Below, piece after piece: positions 9,484-17,333 of a stretch of 35,616 nt of DNA. The first letter of the stretch is position 1, and each line of letters begins with the position of its first letter. The DNA is taken from contig SMYC01000042.1 in NCBI GenBank assembly GCA_004356105.1, forward strand, positions 1 to 35,616, in the 5' to 3' direction. This stretch comes from Acidobacteriota bacterium. GTDB lineage: Bacteria > Acidobacteriota > Vicinamibacteria > Marinacidobacterales > SMYC01. The notes under the pieces are model-generated. The model ran no database searches. It saw nothing but the letters and a program-made list of their open reading frames with translations, and had not been told where the DNA came from. Position numbers and translations under genes: made by a program.

Positions 9484-10319
9484 TGCGACAGATTGCGACG
9501 ATTGCTTTGCTCTTCGTGACAGGCTCCTCGGTCGCCGAAGCCGGCTGGGAGATTGCGTTTCTCGGCGGCTGGACGGCCCCTACCTTCGAGCAGACCTTCA
9601 CCTATCAACCCGATCTCGCTCTCCCCACCTTTCCGGGCATCGACATTCGTCAGGAAGGCGAGTTCTCCTTGAAAGCACGCGGCTCTTTTGCTTTTGGTGG
9701 GAGCATCGCCTACTACTTCACGGACTTCTTCGGCATCGAAGGCCGGGTGGATTCCGTCGACTTCCAGATCGATACGGTCGCGCCCAGCTTCATCGCCACC
9801 GCTGAGCTTCCCGCGCCGCTTCCGCCCGTGAGCACGACGCTCGATCTCGGTCAGGGTGAAGTGAACGTCGAACGGCTCTACCCGTTCTCGGTCAATCTCA
9901 AATTGCGCACGCCGGGCGCGGCGCGCTTCGTGGTCTCCGGAGGCCTCAGCTATTTGCCGAGCCTTCGTCTCGATGCCTCTCAAGAGCTCGGCCTCGGCGT
10001 GACAGCGTTGGGATTTCAGCTTCTTCAGGTAGCCAGTGTGGGCGTCACGGCGGTGGCCGCTCCAACCACACCCGACGAAAGTCGGTGGGGATTCAACGGC
10101 GGTGCGGGCCTCGAGTTCGACGTCTCCGAAAAGATCGCGATCACGATCGAAGGGCGCGTCTATCGCTTCAAGCAACACACCTTCACGTGGGAAGGGGTCG
10201 AGGCGCCGACGACGGCGATCGAAGAGCTCTTGCTCGACCAGCTCGAGAACGAGCTCGACCCGATCCAGCTCGAGCCTATCTATTTTCAGGTGACCGGCGG
10301 CATCGTGATCCGCTTTTAG
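9483..10319 (+). CDS. Predicted outer-membrane beta-barrel protein
   Basis: The protein has 278 residues. A signal peptide (MRQIATIALLFVTGSSVAEA) is followed by alternating amphipathic strands: AGWEIAFLGGWTAP, GSFAFGGSIAYYFTDFFGIE, FVVSGGLSYLPSL, WGFNGGAGLEFDVSEKIAIT. It ends in aromatic-final strands (IYFQVTGGIVIRF). A C-terminal Phe is the usual assembly signal for outer-membrane barrels. The layout resembles OmpW/OmpA-type small barrels of Acidobacteria-like genomes. A cargo is not evident. The start is the ATG overlapping the Nudix stop. Confidence 0.78.
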   Translation: MRQIATIALLFVTGSSVAEAGWEIAFLGGWTAPTFEQTFTYQPDLALPTFPGIDIRQEGEFSLKARGSFAFGGSIAYYFTDFFGIEGRVDSVDFQIDTVAPSFIATAELPAPLPPVSTTLDLGQGEVNVERLYPFSVNLKLRTPGAARFVVSGGLSYLPSLRLDASQELGLGVTALGFQLLQVASVGVTAVAAPTTPDESRWGFNGGAGLEFDVSEKIAITIEGRVYRFKQHTFTWEGVEAPTTAIEELLLDQLENELDPIQLEPIYFQVTGGIVIRF

Positions 10320-10321
10320 TC

Positions 10322-10620
10322 CTACTGAGGGAACATAGTCGGGGGCGTGTCCAAGTAGCCTTCGCCTTCGAGGGATTCCATCATCGCTACCAGGGCGTCG
10401 ATCTCCTCTTCGGTCAAATCGAGGGGTTGGATCTTGGGGTCGAGGTGGGGGTTGGGCTCGCCGCGGCCTTTGTCGGCAAGCTCCTCGATTTGACGCCGAG
10501 CGGCGGCTCGGGAAGCGGCTCGATGGGATTCGCGAGCTCCCATTCCGGAGTCGGCGGCGCGCAGCCAGCAAGGATCAAAAGCACGATGAGGACGAGACCG
10601 GCAGAGGCTTTGAGCTTCAT
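10322..10620 (-). pseudogene. Remnant of a di-haem cytochrome c peroxidase: lipoprotein N-terminus joined out of frame to the C-terminus
   Basis: Two frames join here. The first (from ATG 10620) encodes a clear lipoprotein signal, LVLIVLLILAGC with Cys20, then PEWELANPIEPLPEPPLG, the usual start of MauG/CcpA-like peroxidases. In another frame, the segment GEPNPHLDPKIQPLDLTEEE continues with IDALVAMMESLEGEGY and ends PPTMFPQ, the characteristic C-terminus of the same family. About 300 residues with both CXXCH haem sites are missing. The simplest reading is an internal deletion with a frameshift near 10495. An intact member would reduce peroxide in the periplasm; this one cannot. A novel small lipoprotein is a less likely alternative. 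Confidence 0.6.
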
Positions 10621-10723
10621 TTTCGTACAGTATCATTTAGCCCCACCACGTCAGGGGGTTGGGCCTCGCGGTAATCTTCTATTAATATTGACCACACGGT
10701 TTCCGAAGTGAGGAGGTGCCCCC

Positions 10724-11308
10724 GTGAGTCGGATCCCCGAGCTCGAGAGACACCAGCTCTCCCCTGAGCAAACCAAGGTCTATGACGCCGTCCTCGCATC
10801 CCGGGGGAGCCTCCACGGGCCGTTTCGCGCCTGGCTTCACAGCCCGGAATTTGCCGAGCGGGCTCAACGACTTGGAGAGCTGGCGCGCTACCAGACGAGC
10901 TTCGATCGGCGTCTCAGCGAGCTTGCGATCCTCGTGACGGCGCGGTTTTGGGACGCACAGCTCGAGTGGTCGATTCACGAGCCCCCGGCCCTCGAGGCAG
11001 GTCTCTCGGCCGATACGATCGATTCCATACGCCGCCGCGAAACGCCGTCTTTCGAGCTCTCGGACGAGCGCGCCGTCTACCTGTACACGCATGAGTTGCT
11101 GCACGAGCACTTCGTCAGCGACGAAGTATTCGCGGCCGCGCTCGGCCACGTCGAGCAACGCGGCATCACTGAGCTCACACTGCTCATCGGCTACTACACT
11201 TTGGTGGCGTTCTCGTTGAACGCCTTTCAAATCGAGACCCCCGCCGACGTAAAGCCCAGCCTTCCCGACGCGCTGGGGAAGGCCGGTAACGTCGCTCAGG
11301 AGCGCTGA
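10724..11308 (+). CDS. Carboxymuconolactone decarboxylase-like (AhpD-fold) protein
   Basis: The protein has 194 residues. Family features are GPFRAWLHSPEFAERAQRLG, then LSELAILVTARFWDAQLEWS and a helical C-terminus (ELTLLIGYYTLVAFSLNAF). The AhpD-type CxxC motif is absent; the usual site reads WDAQLEW with the following IHEP, so peroxidase-type activity is unlikely. Environmental members often sit near ring-cleavage genes, none of which is seen here. The GTG start has AGGAGG about 10 bases upstream, the best ribosome-binding site in this part. The 3' end overlaps the convergent hypothetical gene by 13 bases. Confidence 0.85.
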   Translation: MSRIPELERHQLSPEQTKVYDAVLASRGSLHGPFRAWLHSPEFAERAQRLGELARYQTSFDRRLSELAILVTARFWDAQLEWSIHEPPALEAGLSADTIDSIRRRETPSFELSDERAVYLYTHELLHEHFVSDEVFAAALGHVEQRGITELTLLIGYYTLVAFSLNAFQIETPADVKPSLPDALGKAGNVAQER

Positions 11309-11754
11309 GGCCGAGCACTCGTGAGCGGGAGCGCCAAAATCTCCTCGAGCCGTTCTATCGAGAGTAGGCTGCGGGCCATCAGCTGCACGACGAGAACGGG
11401 CTTCTTGTCATCGCTCTTCAAGGTTCTGTGCGACGCGTAGAGAAAGGCCTTTTCGTCTTCCATCGAACGCGTGAGCCGGAGCACACATTCCGAAATGGAG
11501 TCTCCGAGCCCAGGATGGCTCTCGAGCACGCGCTCGAAAGAATCCGAGACGTGAAACTGCTCCATCCAACGAATGTCGAGTGCGTTGAGACGGTCCTCGC
11601 GAATATCCACGATCTCGATCCCGTCGATATCGGCCTTCTCTTCTCGAAAGCTTTCTCGTTCGTCGGCCTTGGCGCATTTGGCCGCGACGGCGAGCACTTC
11701 TTCCACGAGCTCTCGCGCAAAGTCGAGCGGCAACGCTCCGTGCTGGAGTCTCAT
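11296..11754 (-). CDS. Hypothetical protein
   Basis: The protein has 152 residues with no signal peptide or membrane segment, rich in charged helices: LDFARELVEEVLAVAAKCAK, IDGIEIVDIREDRLNALDI, VLVVQLMARSLLSIERLEEI. I do not recognise a family. It is taken as a real gene because it fills the gap between two plus-strand genes and has convincing amino-acid composition. The ATG at 11754 has no clear ribosome-binding site. It converges with and slightly overlaps the upstream neighbour. Confidence 0.55.
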   Translation of the reverse strand: MRLQHGALPLDFARELVEEVLAVAAKCAKADERESFREEKADIDGIEIVDIREDRLNALDIRWMEQFHVSDSFERVLESHPGLGDSISECVLRLTRSMEDEKAFLYASHRTLKSDDKKPVLVVQLMARSLLSIERLEEILALPLTSARPQRS

Positions 11755-11855
11755 TTCAATTGTCGTTTCGAAGGTTCAAGTAGACCACGTTCGTGCGCCG
11801 CAAGGCAAGTCTTCTCGACCGTGTGGTAATCTCGCCCCCTGCGTCTGGAGGCAAC

Positions 11856-13727
11856 ATGAGTGGTCGGGATCGACAGCTAGGAATGGGCCGCGACATCACG
11901 CGCCGGGATTTTCTGAACGGTGTCTCCATCGCCGTGACGAGCTCGCTTTTCTCCTGTCGCGGCGAGACGCCCTCCGTCAGCGACGCGCCTTATCCGCCTG
12001 CTCTTACGGGGATGCGCGGCTCTCACGATGGGTCTTGGGAGGCGGCGCACGAGATGATAGACGGCGCCACGTGGGCGAGCGCAACAGATACAGGCGAGAC
12101 CTATGACCTGATCGTCGTCGGGGGCGGCATCAGCGGGCTCGCGGCCGCGCACTTCTTCCGAAAGAGCGTCGGCGATGAGGCGCGTATTCTCGTTCTCGAT
12201 AATCACGACGACTTCGGCGGACACGCCAAGCGCAACGAGTTCACGAGCAGCAATGGGCGTTTTCTCATCGGCTATGGCGGCAGCCAATCCATCGATACTC
12301 CGTCCGGGTTCAGCGACGAGACGATAGGACTCTTCGAAGAGCTCGGCATCGAGCTCGAGCGCTTCCACAGTGCCTTCGATGGCGAGCTCTATTCTTCGCT
12401 GGGTTTGAGCCGAGGAACGTTTTTCGACCGTGAGAGCTTCGGGACGGACCGGCTCGTCATCCGCCGCGATTTGTCGTGGGAAGACTTCGCCGCACTCATG
12501 CCGCTCGACCCAGAAGCGCAAAGGGATCTCGTTCGACTGCACGAAGAGCCGAAGGATTATCTCGCCGAGCTCGCGCCCGCGGAGAAGAAGCAAAAACTCC
12601 GTGCCATCAGCTACCGGGAATTTCTCGAAAAGCACGCGCGGGTCCACGAGCAAGTGCTTCTCTATTTTCAGACGCGCACCAACGGGCAATTTGGCATCGG
12701 TATCGACGGCGTCTCGGCTCTCATCGGCTGGCGCCTCGGCTTTCCGGGAATGAAGGGGATCGATCTTCCCACAGGCGCCGTGGGGCGGATGGGACAGCTC
12801 GAGCCTGCCCAGAAACGAGACCCGTACATCTTTCACTTTCCCGATGGGAATGCTTCCATCCCGCGTCTCCTCGTCCGCTCGCTGATCCCGACGGTCGCCT
12901 CCGGAAACACGATGGAGGATGTTGTCACGGCGCGCTTCGACTATGCCCGGCTCGACGACGAGAGCTCCGCGGTCCGCATTCGGCTCGAGAGCACTGTCGT
13001 GCGGGCAGAGAGCGACCAGGAGGGCGTGAACGTCACCTATCTTCGCGGCGGCCAAGCGTCGAGAGTGCGCGGGCGTTACGCAGTGCTCGCGTGCTGGAAC
13101 TCGGTCATCCCGTACCTGTGCCCCGAGCTTCCCGAAGAGCAGAAAAAGGCGCTCTCATACGCCGTCAAAGTGCCCCTCAACTACACCAACGTCCAGATCC
13201 GCAACTGGCAGTCCTTCGCGAAGTTAGGCATCAGCCGCGTCTCCTGCCTGGGCAGCTACTGGTCCGGCGTGGGGCTCGACTTCCCCGTCGCGCTCGGAGA
13301 CTACGTCCATCCCCGCTCACCCGACGAGCCCATGGTGCTCCACCTCTCGCGGAGCTACACGAGCCCGGGCCAGGCACCCAAAGAGCAATTCCAGACCGGG
13401 CGCTACGAGATGCTCTCGACGAGCTTCGAAGATTTCGAGCGCTATATCCGCGATCAGCTCGACCGCATTCTTTCGCCCGGCGGCTTCGATCCCGCCCGCG
13501 ACATCGAAGCCATCACCGTGAACCGCTGGCCGCACGGCTACGCCTACGAATATGCCTATCTCGGCGAGCCCGAATGGACCGACGAGAACAAGCCTTGCGT
13601 CCTGGGCCGAAAGCCCTTCGGGCGGATGGCCATCGCGAATTCCGACGCAGGCGGTGAAGCCTACGCGGACTGCGCTATCGACCAAGCGCATCGCGCTGTC
13701 CAGGAGCTAGTGGCGCTCGCCGACTGA
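11856..13727 (+). CDS. Tat-exported FAD/NAD(P)-binding oxidoreductase (spermidine dehydrogenase-like)
   Basis: The protein has 623 residues. A twin-arginine signal (ITRRDFLNG, Arg16-Arg17) precedes a modest hydrophobic stretch, so it is folded with cofactor before export; Cys34 could be a lipid anchor but the lipobox is poor. The FAD-binding fingerprint is DLIVVGGGISGLAAAHFFR near residues 84-102, with VLDNHDDFGGHAKRNEF after it. That FGGHAKRNEF string, the YGGSQSID motif and the C-terminal NRWPHGYAYEY are, from memory, found in periplasmic spermidine dehydrogenase-like proteins. It would oxidise an amine or alcohol, but the substrate is not certain. GGAGG lies 4 bases before the ATG. The NhaC antiporter follows 18 bases later on the same strand. 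Confidence 0.85.
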   Translation: MSGRDRQLGMGRDITRRDFLNGVSIAVTSSLFSCRGETPSVSDAPYPPALTGMRGSHDGSWEAAHEMIDGATWASATDTGETYDLIVVGGGISGLAAAHFFRKSVGDEARILVLDNHDDFGGHAKRNEFTSSNGRFLIGYGGSQSIDTPSGFSDETIGLFEELGIELERFHSAFDGELYSSLGLSRGTFFDRESFGTDRLVIRRDLSWEDFAALMPLDPEAQRDLVRLHEEPKDYLAELAPAEKKQKLRAISYREFLEKHARVHEQVLLYFQTRTNGQFGIGIDGVSALIGWRLGFPGMKGIDLPTGAVGRMGQLEPAQKRDPYIFHFPDGNASIPRLLVRSLIPTVASGNTMEDVVTARFDYARLDDESSAVRIRLESTVVRAESDQEGVNVTYLRGGQASRVRGRYAVLACWNSVIPYLCPELPEEQKKALSYAVKVPLNYTNVQIRNWQSFAKLGISRVSCLGSYWSGVGLDFPVALGDYVHPRSPDEPMVLHLSRSYTSPGQAPKEQFQTGRYEMLSTSFEDFERYIRDQLDRILSPGGFDPARDIEAITVNRWPHGYAYEYAYLGEPEWTDENKPCVLGRKPFGRMAIANSDAGGEAYADCAIDQAHRAVQELVALAD

Positions 13728-13745
13728 CGCTTCTCGACTCGACCC

Positions 13746-15185
13746 ATGCGCCGCGCACTCCTCGTCGGTAGTATCGTCATCATCGTCATTAGCGTCTTCG
13801 GGCACTATCTGCCGGAAGATCCGCAAGCGTTTGGTCTTTTGACCCTCGTTCCCTCGCTCTTCCTGATCGTCTATATCTTTTGGACCAAGCGCATTCTCGA
13901 AGCGCTCATCCTCGCATCGCTCATGGGTTTCCTCATGGTTCACCGCGGCGGTTTTTTCGAAGCCTTCAACGACGCCGTGCTGAAAGTCTTGATGAGCGAG
14001 GACATGGCGTGGCTCTTCCTCGTCTGCGGACTGATGGGAAGCATCATCGCGCTCATCGAGCATGCGGGCGGCTCGTTCGCATTCGGTGATTGGGTCTCAC
14101 GGAGAGCGAAGACCCGAGAGAGCTCTCTTCTCTGGGCTTGGGTGCTCGGGATGGCGATTTTCATCGATGACTATCTCAACTCGCTCACGGTGGGATCGTC
14201 GATGGCGCCCGTCACCGACCGCCACAAAGTCTCGCGCGAGATGCTCGCCTATGTCGTCGACTCCACGGCCGCGCCCGTCTGCGTGCTGATCCCGATCTCG
14301 ACCTGGGGTGTTTTCGTCGGGCGGCTGCTCGAATCGAACGGCCTTGCCGCAGAGGGCGAAGGTCTCGTCTATTTCATGAGGACGATCCCCTATAACTTTT
14401 ACGCGTGGTTCGCAGCCGGTATCGTGCCGCTCGTCATCCTCGGCATTATTCCCGTTTTCGGACCGATGAAACGCGCCGAAACACGCGCATCCGAGACCGG
14501 CGTTCTCGCGCCGCCCGGCTCGGAGAAGATCGACATCAAAGCCGGCGAAGCGCCGTACGTTCCCAAGCGGCCGCGACTCGTGAACTTCTTCGCCCCCATG
14601 ATCTTTCTTGTCGCCGCGACGATCTATTTCGACGTCGACATGGCGAGAGGCGTCGTCAGCACGATGGCCTTCATGTTTGCGATTTATGTCGTGCAGGATC
14701 TCGTGGGCGCGGCGGAGTTCGCGGAATTGAGCGTCAAGGGCATCAAGAACATGTTGTTCCCGCTCTTGATGATGGTGCTCGCCTTCACCTTTGCCGAAGC
14801 CAACGAGCAGATCGGCTTCACCGCCTATGTCATCCATGGCGCCGCGCCTCTGATGTCGCCCGCGCTGATGCCGGTCATCACATTCTTCGTCCTCGGCATC
14901 ACCGAGTTCATCACCGGCACCAACTGGGGCATGTACGTCATCGCGCTACCTATCGTCATTCCTCTATCGCAAACAATCGGTGCAGACCCGGTCCTCGCCG
15001 TCGCCGCCGTTCTATCGGCGGGCGTCTGGGGAGCGCATATCTGTTTCTATTCGGACGCGACGATCCTGTCCTCGGCCGCGGCGGGGTGCGACAACTATCG
15101 CCACGCGGTCACACAAATGCCGTTTGGCTTCGTCGCTGCTGGTCTCGCCGCCATCGCATTCGTCATCGCGGGCTACGTCACTTGA
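13746..15185 (+). CDS. NhaC-family Na+/H+ antiporter
   Basis: The protein has 479 residues with many hydrophobic segments, predicted as 11-13 membrane helices (for example LLVGSIVIIVISVFG, MAWLFLVCGLMGSIIALIEH, MPVITFFVLGITEFITGTN). The conserved signature of this antiporter group is IFIDDYLNSLTVGSSMAPVT, followed by STAAPVCVLIPISTWGVF and, in the second half, TGTNWGMYVIALPIVIPL and CFYSDATILSSAAAGCDNYR. Members exchange Na+ (sometimes coupled to organic acids or amines) for H+ in the inner membrane. It is close behind the FAD oxidoreductase and likely co-transcribed; transport of that enzyme's product is speculative. Confidence 0.9.
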   Translation: MRRALLVGSIVIIVISVFGHYLPEDPQAFGLLTLVPSLFLIVYIFWTKRILEALILASLMGFLMVHRGGFFEAFNDAVLKVLMSEDMAWLFLVCGLMGSIIALIEHAGGSFAFGDWVSRRAKTRESSLLWAWVLGMAIFIDDYLNSLTVGSSMAPVTDRHKVSREMLAYVVDSTAAPVCVLIPISTWGVFVGRLLESNGLAAEGEGLVYFMRTIPYNFYAWFAAGIVPLVILGIIPVFGPMKRAETRASETGVLAPPGSEKIDIKAGEAPYVPKRPRLVNFFAPMIFLVAATIYFDVDMARGVVSTMAFMFAIYVVQDLVGAAEFAELSVKGIKNMLFPLLMMVLAFTFAEANEQIGFTAYVIHGAAPLMSPALMPVITFFVLGITEFITGTNWGMYVIALPIVIPLSQTIGADPVLAVAAVLSAGVWGAHICFYSDATILSSAAAGCDNYRHAVTQMPFGFVAAGLAAIAFVIAGYVT

Positions 15186-15212
15186 ACACACTCGGCTGGG
15201 TTTGTTTTTTTC

Positions 15213-15232
15213 CATCTCGTTTGAACGAGATG
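15213..15232. repeat. Inverted repeat downstream of the NhaC gene
   Basis: CATCTCGT and ACGAGATG are exact inverted arms around TTGA. It lies between the convergent antiporter and antitoxin genes. A T-run is on the 5' side of the stem for the plus strand and reads as an A-run after it on the minus strand, so it does not fit a standard intrinsic terminator. Confidence 0.45.
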
Positions 15233-15276
15233 CGCGCTCTCGACCGGTGCTCCTCGCAACTAACACGCACCATAGT

Positions 15277-15525
15277 TCAACTTTCCTCGAGATCGTCACT
15301 GACTGCGCTAGCCCACAACTCGCGCTCCCCGAGCTCCTCGGTCCATTCGCTCTCGCTCGAACGGAGTGACGCGAAATCGTCCGATAGTCCTTTGAGAAAA
15401 TGCTTGCGGCGATAGTCGTCGAGGGCGTTGGCAAGCACGTTCGACATAGATTCCCCGGCCAGTTCGGCAAGCTCTTTTAACACGTGGTGATCTTCATTCT
15501 TTATCCACACCATCTGCGTACTCAC
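15277..15525 (-). CDS. Orphan ribbon-helix-helix-type antitoxin
   Basis: The protein has 82 residues. The N-terminal part (MVWIKNEDHHVLKELAELAG, then ESMSNVLANALDDYRRKHFL) has the strand-helix-helix shape of RHH antitoxins. The tail is acidic (WTEELGERELWASAVSDDLE) as expected for a toxin-wrapping segment. Downstream, where a MazF-like toxin is usual, only an unrelated short frame to about 15186 is present, so the toxin appears lost. GTG 15525 overlaps the stop of a 33-codon upstream frame (GTGA), while ATG 15513 is an alternative with GAGG about 12 bases upstream. Antitoxin identity is from shape only. Confidence 0.6.
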   Translation of the reverse strand: MSTQMVWIKNEDHHVLKELAELAGESMSNVLANALDDYRRKHFLKGLSDDFASLRSSESEWTEELGERELWASAVSDDLEES

Positions 15526-15623
15526 ACCTCTTTTATCCTTTCGTAGAGCACTCGGGCAAGCTCAGCATCGCGTGGCTCTTCGGTGACAGGACACGACGAA
15601 GAGTCCTCCGAAATGTGACGCAC
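15522..15623 (-). CDS. Short open frame coupled to the antitoxin
   Basis: A 33-residue frame from a GTG, with the plausible coding stretch EEPRDAELARVLYERIKEV, ends exactly over the antitoxin GTG (GTGA). It may be a leader peptide, the tail of a lost gene, or chance; the frame stays open further upstream without a good start and runs under the oppositely oriented BNR gene. I do not recognise a family. Confidence 0.25.
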   Translation of the reverse strand: MRHISEDSSSCPVTEEPRDAELARVLYERIKEV

Positions 15624-15653
15624 ATGTATACTACGAAAGTCGGAGCACTCGCT

Positions 15654-16862
15654 ATGAAGCCTTGGTACGCTACATGTCTCGGCCTCCTCTCTCTCGGGGG
15701 GGCGTTTTGCGGCGGCGTGGACTCCGACCCATCGGAGAAGTACCAGGCGCCGCGTCGAAGCGGCACGTTCAGCTTCGACGTCTATGTCGATGCCAACACG
15801 ATCCACCTCGTCCTCGCGGAGTACGATGGAGCGTCGAAAGCGCCCGAGCTGCATCATCGTCGCTCTGAGGACGGTGGCGAAAGCTGGTCCGAGCCGGTTC
15901 GCATCGACGAGAACGCGACGCCGGCCTACCTGCCCTATCGCGGCGTCGACCCTCAGATTGCAGCGTTCGAGGACGCCATCGTCGCCATCTGGACGACGGC
16001 AGGCGACGACGTCTTTGGCTACGGAACAGGACCTCTCGCGACGGCGAGGTCTTTGGACGGAGGCTCGAGTTGGCATCCAGGACCCGACCCTTCGGACGAC
16101 GGCCTGACGACGGCTCACGAGTTCATCGACTTGGCGGTCGACGCGGACGGAGACTTTCATCTCGTCTTCATCGATGATCGGGACGAGACGGAAAACATTC
16201 GCCGCGGCTTGCGCTACGCGCGCTCGTCGGATTCCGGCGCTCACTGGAGCGCCAATGCCACGGTCGACGACCACATCTGCGGCTGCTGCTGGACGCACCT
16301 CCGCACGGATAACGAGGCTCTCTACCTTCTCTACCGTGATGAGCACCCGGAGCCGAGCGATATGCGGCTCGCCTTTTCTCCTGACCGCGGCAGCCATTGG
16401 GAACAGCGTTCGGTCGCGGGCCGGTTCGATTGGATGCAGCAGGGATGCCCGCACACGACCGGCGGTCTTGCTTTGACCGAATCGTGGCTCCACGCCGTCG
16501 TTCAAACGGGAAAAGAGAGCGAGGCCGGCATTTACTACCTGGTCAGCGAGAACCAAGGCCGGGACTGGTCCGACCTGCATCGCCTCGTGGGTGCAGAAGG
16601 ACATTACGTAGATCTGGCAGCGACGTCCGACCAAGTCGCCGTCGTCTGGCAGGAGCAACGGGGCACCCGCACGGTCATCATCGGAGTGCTGTCGCATGAT
16701 GCGGGAAAAAGCTGGAGCTCCCACAGTATCCTTTCCGAGACAAAGGCTTCAGCAAGCTATCCTCGCGTCGTGGCAACCGGAGACGGCTTCCGCGCATTCT
16801 GGACGGAATCCGAAGACGGAAGGAAGCACCGCTGGACCAGCTCGCGATTTCCGCGCCCTTGA
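15654..16862 (+). CDS. Exported BNR/Asp-box repeat protein (sialidase-like propeller)
   Basis: The protein has 402 residues. A signal peptide (WYATCLGLLSLGGAFCGG) indicates export; the lipobox is imperfect. Six Asp-box motifs (S-x-D-x-G-x-x-W) are visible: SEDGGESW, SLDGGSSW, SSDSGAHW, SPDRGSHW, SENQGRDW and SHDAGKSW, so a six-bladed propeller like that of sialidases is expected. The sialidase arginine triad is not evident, so glycosidase activity is not claimed. An unusual CGCCW cluster (Cys209, Cys211, Cys212), followed by QQGCPHT, could bind metal. GGAG lies 8 bases before the chosen ATG. Confidence 0.8.
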   Translation: MKPWYATCLGLLSLGGAFCGGVDSDPSEKYQAPRRSGTFSFDVYVDANTIHLVLAEYDGASKAPELHHRRSEDGGESWSEPVRIDENATPAYLPYRGVDPQIAAFEDAIVAIWTTAGDDVFGYGTGPLATARSLDGGSSWHPGPDPSDDGLTTAHEFIDLAVDADGDFHLVFIDDRDETENIRRGLRYARSSDSGAHWSANATVDDHICGCCWTHLRTDNEALYLLYRDEHPEPSDMRLAFSPDRGSHWEQRSVAGRFDWMQQGCPHTTGGLALTESWLHAVVQTGKESEAGIYYLVSENQGRDWSDLHRLVGAEGHYVDLAATSDQVAVVWQEQRGTRTVIIGVLSHDAGKSWSSHSILSETKASASYPRVVATGDGFRAFWTESEDGRKHRWTSSRFPRP

Positions 16863-16864
16863 AC

Positions 16865-17326
16865 CTAGTCGAATCCTGACGACAAACGTTTTGGATCCGC
16901 CGAGCTCATCCAGCTAGACGCGGCAATGGCGATCAAGCGAAGCGCGTCTTCGCTACCTTCGGTTGCGCCTTTTTCGAAGTCTCCTGCGATCTGGCCCATT
17001 TGATTCGTTACATGAGCAAAGCAAATCACCGGTTTCTTGCGCGCGCGAGAAAACGCGTAGAGAGCGGCGGCCTCCATCTCCACGGCGAGCAGGCCGAGGG
17101 ATTTCGAAGCCTCGATGGCAGCCTCTGTCTCCCGAAAAGGCGCATCCGTCGTCCATGTCGCGCCGCGCACAACCGGGAAGGCTAATGCATCCATTTCCTT
17201 GTCGACGCGTTCGATCAGACCTTGGTCTGCTTCGCTAAACTCGGATGGGGGCAGGTAATGGTAGCTGGTTCCCTCATCCCGAAGCGCCCCGCCGTTGAAC
17301 TTCAGACCTGCTCCAGTCGTAGCACT
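16865..17326 (-). pseudogene. 5'-truncated nucleoside phosphorylase (uridine phosphorylase-like)
   Basis: Only the C-terminal 150 or so codons remain. Readable sequence starts right after an in-frame TAA at 17329 with FNGGALRDEGTSYHYLPPSE and continues to AVEMEAAALYAFSRARKKPV, which holds the E-M-E-A ribose-binding motif of PNP/UDP phosphorylases, and ends in an Ala-rich helix. The base-binding N-terminal half is absent. An ATG at 17194 is internal and unlikely to make a working enzyme. Intact enzymes split nucleosides with phosphate in salvage. The break lies 5 bases from the start of the divergent KHE-like gene, so that region is a likely rearrangement point. Confidence 0.75.
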
Positions 17327-17333
17327 TTAAGCC

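Noticed and set aside
9429-10571. A 380-codon minus-strand open frame
   Set aside because: Antisense to the Nudix and barrel genes, with low-complexity, Arg/Pro-rich composition.
11877-13055. A 392-codon minus-strand open frame
   Set aside because: Antisense to the FAD oxidoreductase, with no recognised motifs.
15186-15240. Intrinsic terminator for the antiporter gene
   Set aside because: The T-run comes before the hairpin rather than after it on the relevant strand.
15522-16724. A long minus-strand open frame under the BNR gene
   Set aside because: It is antisense to six clear Asp-box repeats; only its last 33 codons, beyond the BNR gene's start, have any separate support.
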